From: Desulfonatronum sp.
Lineage (GTDB): Bacteria > Desulfobacterota > Desulfovibrionia > Desulfovibrionales > Desulfonatronaceae
Assembly (NCBI GenBank): GCA_007127655.1
Contig: SKYX01000154.1
Span: 1-11,328 of the forward strand
Length of the DNA: 11,328 nt
Direction of reading: 5' to 3'
Shown here one piece after another: positions 1-5,724 of the stretch. The notes beneath the pieces are model-generated. The model worked only from the letters and a program-made list of their open reading frames with translations. It was not told the DNA's origin and made no database searches. The number at the start of each line of letters is the position of its first letter. Position 1 is the stretch's first letter. The position numbers and the translations under genes were made by a program.

Positions 1-21
1 CTGAACCGCTGAACCCCCAAA

Positions 22-1278
22 CTAGATCTTCCGACCCGGCAGAATCAGGTTCAAGACAATGCCCGCGATGGCTGCCAGGCCGATGCCTTTGAGCACGAAC
101 TCGCCGGTCTGGAAGGCCATGCCGCCCATGCCGAAGACCACGATCACGGAGATGATGATCAGGTTGCGGGGCTCCATCAGGTCTTCCTTGGCCCGGACCA
201 GGGTGTTCAGGCCGACCACCATGATCGCGCCGAAAAGAATGACCAGAATGCCGCCCATGACCGGAACCGGGATGGTTTGCAGCAATGCACCGAGCTTGCC
301 CATGAAGGCCAGGACAATGGCGGCAATGGCCGCCCAGGTCATGATCGCGGGGTTGAAGGCCTTGGTCAAGGCCACGCCGCCGGTGACCTCGGAATAGGTG
401 GTGTTGGGCGGCCCGCCCAGGCAGGCGGCAACGGTTGTCGCCAAGCCGTCGCCGAACATGGTCCGGTGAATGCCTGGGTCCTTGACGTAGTTTTTCCCGG
501 TCAGGCTGCTCACGGCCAGGATGTCCCCGAAGTGCTCGATGGCCGGGGCGATGGCGATGGGCACAATGAACAGGACGGCCTGCCAGTTCCATTCCGGCAG
601 CACGAAGTTGGGCATGGCCAGCCACGGGGCTTCCCGGACCGGAGTGAAGTCGACCAGGCCGTACAGCAAGCAGAGTATGTAGCCCACCAGGATGCCGAAC
701 ATGATCGGTACCAGGCGCAGGACGCCTTTACCCAGGAGAGTGACCACGATGGTCGTGCCCAGGGAAGCCAGGGCGATGAACAACGCCAAGCCCTCGCTGA
801 TCAGTTGAATGGACCCGTCCCCGGTCTTGCCCAGGGCCATGTTCACGGCCACCGGGGCCAGGATCAGCCCGATGACCATGATCACCGGGGCATAGACGAT
901 GGGCGGCAATACGCGCATCAATATTCCCGGACCTTGCCATTTGATGAACAACCCCAGAAGCACGTAGACGAAGCCGGCCGCGGCCAAGCCGGACAAGGTG
1001 GCCGGGATGCCCCAGGTCTGGACGCCGAACATGATGGCCGGGATGAAGGCGAAGGAGGAAGCCAGAAACACCGGCACCTTGCCTTTGGTGATGATCTGAA
1101 ACAGCAATGTCCCGACGCCGGCGGTGAACAGGGCCACGTTGGGGTCCAGGCCGGTGAGCAGCGGGACCAGGACCAGGGCGCCAAAGGCGATGAACAGCAT
1201 CTGCAGGCCCAGCAGGCTGTCTTTAAGCCGAAAATTGTATTCAGGGGTGGAAATCGTCGATGTGGTTTGTTCCGTCAT
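22..1278 (-). CDS. uraA: Uracil permease (NCS2 / UraA family)
   Basis: This is an inner-membrane uracil importer of the nucleobase:cation symporter-2 family, probably proton-driven. The 418-residue protein is a chain of hydrophobic segments, as expected for the 14-helix UraA fold. The family core is clear: an AIEHFGD segment with Glu248, then DPGIHRTMFGDGLAT, then PNTTYSEVTGG with Glu297. The two glutamates are 49 residues apart, the same spacing as the uracil-binding Glu241 and Glu290 of E. coli UraA. The frame stays open upstream to an ATG at 1362, but that would lie inside upp. The ATG at 1278 follows a GAGGGAG ribosome binding site and gives the usual N-terminus (MTEQTT). It lies 16 bp downstream of upp in the same direction, so the two genes are surely co-transcribed. 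Substrate preference for uracil over xanthine is inferred mainly from the upp partnership. Confidence 0.95.
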   Translation of the reverse strand: MTEQTTSTISTPEYNFRLKDSLLGLQMLFIAFGALVLVPLLTGLDPNVALFTAGVGTLLFQIITKGKVPVFLASSFAFIPAIMFGVQTWGIPATLSGLAAAGFVYVLLGLFIKWQGPGILMRVLPPIVYAPVIMVIGLILAPVAVNMALGKTGDGSIQLISEGLALFIALASLGTTIVVTLLGKGVLRLVPIMFGILVGYILCLLYGLVDFTPVREAPWLAMPNFVLPEWNWQAVLFIVPIAIAPAIEHFGDILAVSSLTGKNYVKDPGIHRTMFGDGLATTVAACLGGPPNTTYSEVTGGVALTKAFNPAIMTWAAIAAIVLAFMGKLGALLQTIPVPVMGGILVILFGAIMVVGLNTLVRAKEDLMEPRNLIIISVIVVFGMGGMAFQTGEFVLKGIGLAAIAGIVLNLILPGRKI

Positions 1279-1294
1279 GGTGGCTCCCTCGATA

Positions 1295-1921
1295 TTATTT
1301 TGTACCAAAGATCTTGTCTCCAGCGTCTCCCAGCCCGGGCAGAATGTAGCCCCGGTCGTCAAGGCGTTCGTCCACGGCCGCCAGGTAGATCTCCACGTCC
1401 GGATGGGCCGCTTCCACCCGGCGCAGACCTTCGGGCGCGGCCACCAGGAAGACCCCCTTGATCCGCCGGCAACCGGCTTCCTTGAGCAGGTCGATGGTGG
1501 CCAGCAGCGTCCCGCCGGTGGCCAGCATCGGGTCCAGGATCAAGGCCATTCGTTGCTCGATGTTCCCTGCGGTTTTGACGTAGTAGCGCACCGGTTCCAG
1601 GGTTTCCTCGTTGCGGTAAATGCCGATCACGCTGACCTTGGCCCCGGGAATCATGTCCAGCACGCCGTCCAGCATGCCCAGGCCGGCCCGGAGAATGGGC
1701 ACCACGGTGATCTTTTTGCCCTTGATTCGCTCCACTTGAACGGAGCCGCACCAGCCCTTGACGGTCCTGGGTTCCGTAACGAGGTCCTTGGTTGCCTCGT
1801 AGGTCAACAGTCTGGCCAGTTCCGAGGCCAGTTCGCGAAAGTTCTTGGTGCTGACGTCATGCTGGCGCATGACGCCAAGCTTGTGCTGAACGAGCGGATG
1901 GCGAACCACATGGACGGACAC
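1295..1921 (-). CDS. upp: Uracil phosphoribosyltransferase
   Basis: Upp is a cytoplasmic salvage enzyme that converts uracil and PRPP to UMP and pyrophosphate. From the chosen start the protein has 208 residues, the standard length of bacterial Upp. Visible family blocks are HPLVQHKLG near the N-terminus, [20 protein letters not shown], the PRPP-binding loop DPMLATGGT (Asp130 onward), and the C-terminal uracil-binding [14 protein letters not shown]. The open frame continues upstream to 2077, but those 52 residues resemble nothing in the family. A GTG at 1921 sits five bases after a near-perfect AGGAGG, which decides the start. It is the first gene of a upp-uraA salvage operon, divergent from lysS. 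The identification is secure; only the GTG start is deduced. Confidence 0.96.
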   Translation of the reverse strand: MSVHVVRHPLVQHKLGVMRQHDVSTKNFRELASELARLLTYEATKDLVTEPRTVKGWCGSVQVERIKGKKITVVPILRAGLGMLDGVLDMIPGAKVSVIGIYRNEETLEPVRYYVKTAGNIEQRMALILDPMLATGGTLLATIDLLKEAGCRRIKGVFLVAAPEGLRRVEAAHPDVEIYLAAVDERLDDRGYILPGLGDAGDKIFGTK

Positions 1922-1925
1922 GGGC

Positions 1926-1932
1926 ACCTCCT
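1926..1932 (-). promoter_or_regulatory. Strong ribosome binding site of upp
   Basis: The minus strand reads CAGGAGG and then TGCCC directly before a GTG codon at 1921. This is essentially a perfect anti-Shine-Dalgarno match at five-base spacing. It is the reason for preferring the GTG over upstream in-frame starts, and it suggests strong translation despite the non-ATG start. Confidence 0.8.
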
Positions 1933-1977
1933 GGGGGTTGGTGGGGTTCTGGACTGGATGGACGCGAAAATCTCCGG

Positions 1978-2007
1978 CTTTTAATCCGTATTGAAAACTC
2001 TGGTCAA
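1978..2007 (-). promoter_or_regulatory. Candidate sigma-70 promoter for upp-uraA
   Basis: Reading the minus strand, TTGACC (2007-2002) is followed after 18 bp by TAAAAG (1983-1978). These match five and four of six consensus bases. Transcription would start near 1971, leaving a leader of about 50 bases before the GTG of upp. No attenuator hairpin or T-run is visible in that leader. The call rests on sequence match and position only. Confidence 0.45.
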
Positions 2008-2122
2008 GCTGAACGTCGCAACGCAGTAGGCCCGCGGCCTCGATTTCTTGACGAATCGGCGGACTTGGCATACGCAATCACGTTGCGTTTCGGCTGATCG
2101 CGGACCAAATGCGCCCAAACTC

Positions 2123-2137
2123 GCGACGACTCGTCGC
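2123..2137. repeat. 15-bp perfect dyad in the divergent promoter region
   Basis: GCGACGA and TCGTCGC flank a single central C, forming a perfect 7+7 inverted repeat. It could be an operator for a dimeric regulator or a small GC-rich hairpin. The right arm also belongs to a second pairing, AATGCG (2108-2113) with CGCATT (2135-2140), so two mutually exclusive structures are possible. No function can be assigned from sequence alone. Confidence 0.4.
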
Positions 2138-2252
2138 ATTCCGTGGATGGCTCTCTTTCCGGCGTTGGATTCCCGCCTTGATGCGCAGAGCGTCTCTTGT
2201 CATGCCGGTAAACGCCATCAGCCCCTTCTTCCGCTTTTCCCGAATCACCCCA

Positions 2253-2271
2253 TCATGGTCCACGACCATGA
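2253..2271 (+). repeat. Hairpin in the lysS leader
   Basis: TCATGGTC and GACCATGA form a perfect 8-bp stem around a CAC triloop. The stem ends six bases before the TGAGGA ribosome binding site of lysS at 2277-2282. In RNA it would sit just upstream of the initiation region; in DNA it would be a 19-bp dyad. There is no T-run after it, so it is not an intrinsic terminator. Confidence 0.5.
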
Positions 2272-2276
2272 ACAAC

Positions 2277-2282
2277 TGAGGA
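2277..2282 (+). promoter_or_regulatory. Ribosome binding site of lysS, favouring a TTG start
   Basis: TGAGGA lies immediately before the ATG at 2283, which is too close for normal initiation. It is well spaced from the in-frame TTG at 2289. The element is therefore evidence that initiation may occur at the TTG, giving a protein two residues shorter. Confidence 0.5.
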
Positions 2283-3797
2283 ATGATCTTGACTACCGAG
2301 CAGAACCAAAACTTGAGCCAGCTCCAAAAGCAGCGACTGGAGAAATTCACCCAGCTTCAGGCGTCCGGAGTGGCCCTGTATCCCAACGATTTTCGAAAGA
2401 ACACCGAAGTGGCACGGATCAAGGCCACGTACGGAGACCATGACGAGACAGCCTTGGAGGCCTTGGAAGAAACCTTCGCCGTGGCCGGACGGGTAATGAG
2501 CCAGCGCTCCTTCGGCAAGGCCGCATTTCTGCACCTTCAGGACGCCACGGACCAGATGCAGGTCTTTGTCCAACGCGATGCTGTCGGCACGGAAAAATAC
2601 GCGCTCTTCAAAAAGTTCGACATCGGCGACATTGTCGGCGTACGGGGCCGTTTGTTTCGGACCAAAACCGGCGAGCTGACCATCAAGGCTGAAAGCGTGG
2701 ACCTGGTCAGCAAGGCCCTGCGCCCTTTGCCCGAGAAGTATCATGGCTTGAAGGACGTGGAGGTCCGCTATCGCCAACGCTACGTGGACCTGATGGTCAA
2801 CCCCCGGACCCGGGAGATTTTTCAACGCCGGACCCAAATCGTGCGATTTCTGCGCTCCTTCCTGGACAACGAGGGCTTCATGGAAGTGGAAACACCGATG
2901 ATGCAGCCCATCCCCGGCGGGGCCACGGCCCGACCCTTCACCACCCATCACAAGGCCCTGGACATGAAGCTTTATCTGCGCATTGCTCCGGAGCTGTACC
3001 TCAAGCGGCTCCTGGTGGGCGGGTTTGAACGGGTCTATGAGATCAACCGGAATTTCCGCAACGAGGGCATTTCCACCCAGCACAACCCGGAATTCACCAT
3101 GCTGGAGTTCTACTGGGCCTATGCCGACTACCAGGACTTGATGGACCTGACCGAACGGATGTTCGCGGATCTGGCCCGGACCGTCACGGGAAGCGAGGTG
3201 GTTCCGTATCAGGGCGAGATGATTAACCTGGGCGGCTCCTGGCAGCGGCTGACCTTTTTCGAATCCCTGGAGACCCTGGGTGGGCTGCGGCCGGAGCAGT
3301 TCATGGAGTACGACCAGGCCAGGAGCCTGGTGATCAAGCTGGGAGAAAAGGCCCATGTGAATGAGAAGCTGGGCAAGCTCCAGGCCAAGCTGTTCGATCT
3401 ATTGGTGGAGCCCAAGCTGATTCAGCCCCATTTCATCTATCATTATCCCACGGATATTTCTCCGCTTTCCCGGCGCAACGAGGACGACCCTCAGGTCACG
3501 GACCGGTTCGAGCTGTTCATCGCCGGCAGGGAGATGGCCAATGCATTTTCCGAATTGAACGACCCCATGGACCAGCGCGGTCGCTTTGAGGAGCAGGTCA
3601 AGGAGAAGGAGGCCGGAGACGAGGAAGCCCACTTCATGGACGACGATTATGTCCGGGCCCTGGAGTACGGCATGCCTCCGGCCGCGGGCGAGGGCGTGGG
3701 CATCGACCGGTTGGTGATGCTGCTTACGGACAGCCCCTCGATCCGCGAAGTCATCCTGTTTCCGTTGCTGCGTCCGGAGGTCGGTCCGACCCCATGA
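2283..3797 (+). CDS. lysS: Lysyl-tRNA synthetase, class II
   Basis: LysS charges tRNA-Lys with lysine in the cytoplasm, using ATP. The 504-residue length is normal. An N-terminal OB-fold anticodon-binding domain (about residues 67-145; VAGRVMSQRSFGKAAFLHLQ) is followed by the class II catalytic core. The core shows the METP/GGATARPF region, motif 2 with FRNE at 258-261, and motif 3 GEGVGIDR ending at Arg476. The ending REVILFPLLRPE is typical. Two starts are possible: the ATG at 2283 or a TTG at 2289. The only ribosome binding site, TGAGGA at 2277-2282, leaves a single base between its GAGG core and the ATG but seven before the TTG. The true protein may therefore begin at TTG and lack two residues. 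Its stop overlaps the lolC start (ATGA), which ties this housekeeping gene to an envelope operon. Confidence 0.97.
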   Translation: MILTTEQNQNLSQLQKQRLEKFTQLQASGVALYPNDFRKNTEVARIKATYGDHDETALEALEETFAVAGRVMSQRSFGKAAFLHLQDATDQMQVFVQRDAVGTEKYALFKKFDIGDIVGVRGRLFRTKTGELTIKAESVDLVSKALRPLPEKYHGLKDVEVRYRQRYVDLMVNPRTREIFQRRTQIVRFLRSFLDNEGFMEVETPMMQPIPGGATARPFTTHHKALDMKLYLRIAPELYLKRLLVGGFERVYEINRNFRNEGISTQHNPEFTMLEFYWAYADYQDLMDLTERMFADLARTVTGSEVVPYQGEMINLGGSWQRLTFFESLETLGGLRPEQFMEYDQARSLVIKLGEKAHVNEKLGKLQAKLFDLLVEPKLIQPHFIYHYPTDISPLSRRNEDDPQVTDRFELFIAGREMANAFSELNDPMDQRGRFEEQVKEKEAGDEEAHFMDDDYVRALEYGMPPAAGEGVGIDRLVMLLTDSPSIREVILFPLLRPEVGPTP

Positions 3798-5023
3798 GAT
3801 TCGAGCGCTTCATCGCCCTGCGCTATCTCCTGACCCGAGGCAACCACGCCTTCATCTCCGTCATTTCCTGGGTTTCCGTGCTTGGCGTGGCCCTGGGCGT
3901 GGCCGCTCTGATCGTGGTTCTGGGGGTGATGAACGGTTTCAGCAGCGAACTGCGCGACAAGATCCTCGGAGTGAACGCCCATATCGTGGTCACCAGCCTG
4001 GAAGGCGTTATCCGGGACTATGACCGGCTGGCCGAACAGGCTGAGGCGGTTTCCGGGGTCGTCGGTGTGATGCCCTTCGTTTATTCGGAAGTGATGTTAA
4101 GCACGAGTCTGGGCGTCAAAGGCGTGGTTCTGCGCGGGATCGACCCCGCGGCCGCTCGCGGCGTGATCACCTTGTCCCGGGATCTGATCATGGGCGATGT
4201 CCAGGATCTGGTGGACGATCCCGCCGGGCGCGGTATCTTCGTCGGATCTGAACTGGCCGGGAGACTCGGAGTGCGGGTTGGTTCCGAAGTGAATCTGCTG
4301 TCCCCCGCGGGGCAGCGCTCCGCGGCCGGCTTTGCCCCCAGCGTGGAAACCTTCGTGGTCCGGGGGGTGTTCCGGACCGGGATGTACGAGTACGACTCTT
4401 CCCTGGCGTACCTGACCATCCCCGCGGCCCAATCCGTACTGGGGTTTCGCGGCGATCTGGTCACCGGTCTGGAAGTCCGGTTGCGCGACGTGGACGCCGC
4501 GCCGCGGGTCGCCCAGGAGCTGGAACGAACCCTGGGCGGCTTTCCCTTGCAGGTCCGGACCTGGATGGAGATGAACCAGAACCTCTTTGCCGCGCTCAAG
4601 CTGGAAAAGGCGGCCATGTTCGTGATTTTGGTGATGATCGTCCTGGTCGGTTCCTTCAGCATCATCACCACGCTGGTGATGTTGGTCATGGAGAAGACCC
4701 GGGATATTGCCATCATGGCCTCCATGGGCGCGGGGCCGAAGCGGATCGCCCGGATATTCATCCTCCTGGGCACGATCATCGGGGCCGTGGGCACGAGCCT
4801 GGGGTTTGCCATCGGTTTGCTGCTCTGCTTTTTGCTCCAGCGCTATCAGTTCATTCAACTGCCCATGGACGTCTATTATCTGGATCATCTGCCGGTGCTG
4901 CTCCAATGGACGGACATGACCATCATCGCCCTGGCGGCCATGGGAATGTGTTTTCTGGCCACGCTCTACCCGGCCCGCCAGGCGTCCAGGTTGCAACCCG
5001 CCGAGGCTCTGCGGTATGAGTGA
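3794..5023 (+). CDS. lolC: Lipoprotein-releasing ABC transporter permease (LolC/LolE family)
   Basis: This inner-membrane subunit extracts outer-membrane lipoproteins and hands them to the carrier LolA, powered by LolD. The 409-residue protein has the family layout. A first membrane helix lies at about residues 20-47 (start MRFERFIALRYL, then SWVSVLGVALGV and VLGVMNGF). A large periplasmic domain covers about 50-270. Three C-terminal helices begin near residues 275, 320 and 375, ending in the family motif [18 protein letters not shown]. The ATG overlaps the lysS stop by 4 bp, and a GGAGG lies rather far upstream (13 bp), so translation is probably coupled to lysS. Only one permease gene accompanies lolD here, so the complex may be a homodimer; a second permease elsewhere cannot be excluded. 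LolC versus LolE cannot be distinguished from sequence. Confidence 0.93.
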   Translation: MRFERFIALRYLLTRGNHAFISVISWVSVLGVALGVAALIVVLGVMNGFSSELRDKILGVNAHIVVTSLEGVIRDYDRLAEQAEAVSGVVGVMPFVYSEVMLSTSLGVKGVVLRGIDPAAARGVITLSRDLIMGDVQDLVDDPAGRGIFVGSELAGRLGVRVGSEVNLLSPAGQRSAAGFAPSVETFVVRGVFRTGMYEYDSSLAYLTIPAAQSVLGFRGDLVTGLEVRLRDVDAAPRVAQELERTLGGFPLQVRTWMEMNQNLFAALKLEKAAMFVILVMIVLVGSFSIITTLVMLVMEKTRDIAIMASMGAGPKRIARIFILLGTIIGAVGTSLGFAIGLLLCFLLQRYQFIQLPMDVYYLDHLPVLLQWTDMTIIALAAMGMCFLATLYPARQASRLQPAEALRYE

Positions 5024-5699
5024 CGCATTGTTGCTTGACGTGCGCGGACTGGGCAAGGAGGTGCACAACGCGGTGGAGCGATTGACCATCCTCAAGCGCG
5101 TGGACTTCACCCTGCGGCCCGGAGAAACCGCGGCCGTGGTCGGTGCGTCGGGATCGGGGAAATCCACCCTGCTGCACATCCTGGGCACCCTGGACCAGCC
5201 CACCTCCGGCTCGGTTTATTTTGCTGGTCAGGACACGACCACGTTGACGCGGGCGGAAAAGGATCGATTGCGCAACGAGAGCGTCGGCTTCGTGTTCCAG
5301 TTTCATCATTTGTTGCCGGAATTCTCCACGTTGGAAAACGTGGCCATGCCCGGTCTCATCGGCGGGCGATCTCATGCCTGGTCCCGGCGCGAGGCCGCCA
5401 CGATGCTGGACATGGTCGGCCTGGCGGACCGCGGTCGGCACCAGGTGACCACCCTTTCCGGCGGCGAGCGTCAACGGGTGGCCATTGCCCGGGCGTTGCT
5501 GCTCAAACCCAGGCTGGTCCTGGCGGACGAACCCACAGGGAACCTGGACGAGGAAGCTGGAGAAAGCGTGAAGCGCGTGCTGTTGGAACTGAATCAAAGT
5601 CTGGGAACGAGCGTGGTCGTCGTGACCCACAATCAAGATCTGGCTCAAGCCATGCGGCATCGATACGAGTTGCGTGGCGGTGAACTGTTTCCCTTGTAA
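5016..5699 (+). CDS. lolD: Lipoprotein-releasing ABC transporter ATP-binding protein
   Basis: LolD is the cytoplasmic ATPase that drives lipoprotein release by the neighbouring permease. All ABC motifs are intact in the 227 residues: Walker [10 protein letters not shown] (43-51), a Q-loop in FVFQFHH, signature LSGGERQR (147-154), Walker B LVLADEP (167-173) with catalytic Glu172, a D-loop in GNLDEE, and the switch His205 in VVTHNQ. The long LolD/MacB-type stretch between Walker A and the signature is also present. The start overlaps the end of lolC by 8 bp, with a GAGG nine bases upstream, so the two products are likely made in step. Related MacB or FtsE ATPases share these motifs; the adjacent LolC-type permease supports the LolD call. 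Confidence 0.94.
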   Translation: MSDALLLDVRGLGKEVHNAVERLTILKRVDFTLRPGETAAVVGASGSGKSTLLHILGTLDQPTSGSVYFAGQDTTTLTRAEKDRLRNESVGFVFQFHHLLPEFSTLENVAMPGLIGGRSHAWSRREAATMLDMVGLADRGRHQVTTLSGGERQRVAIARALLLKPRLVLADEPTGNLDEEAGESVKRVLLELNQSLGTSVVVVTHNQDLAQAMRHRYELRGGELFPL

Positions 5700-5724
5700 C
5701 CTTGGCGTCCCTGCGAGGCATCTT

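Larger units (their letters stand above)
1922..2282. other. Divergent intergenic region between upp and lysS
   Basis: This stretch of about 360 bp separates the minus-strand upp-uraA operon from the plus-strand lysS operon, and must contain the promoters of both. The upp promoter candidate is at 1978-2007. For lysS the best -35-like element is TTGACG at 2048-2053, but no good -10 follows it at 16-18 bp. Two dyads are present, at 2123-2137 and 2253-2271. Open frames run through it on both strands. None has a ribosome binding site or a recognisable product, so I call no gene here. Confidence 0.7.

Noticed and set aside
277..1461. A 394-codon plus-strand open frame opposite uraA and upp
   Set aside because: It is antisense to uraA and part of upp, and its Gly/Gln/Asp/His-rich product is the mirror of high-GC codon use rather than a protein.
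2048..2074. TTGACG as the -35 of a lysS promoter
   Set aside because: At 16-18 bp spacing no acceptable -10 follows; the nearest, CATACG, needs a 15-bp spacer and matches only three of six positions.
2078..2269. A possible 63-residue basic protein on the minus strand in the upp-lysS gap (ATG at 2269)
   Set aside because: No ribosome binding site precedes the ATG, codon bias is only moderate, and nothing in the product is recognisable.
2048..2443. A plus-strand open frame from the upp-lysS gap into lysS
   Set aside because: It overlaps lysS in another frame, lacks a ribosome binding site and gives a product with no family features.
2253..3356. A 367-codon minus-strand open frame opposite lysS
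   Set aside because: It has no ribosome binding site or recognisable motif and is fully explained as the antisense shadow of lysS.
4097..5203. A 368-codon minus-strand open frame opposite lolC and lolD
   Set aside because: Antisense shadow of two well-supported genes; composition is His/Gln/Gly-rich without domains.
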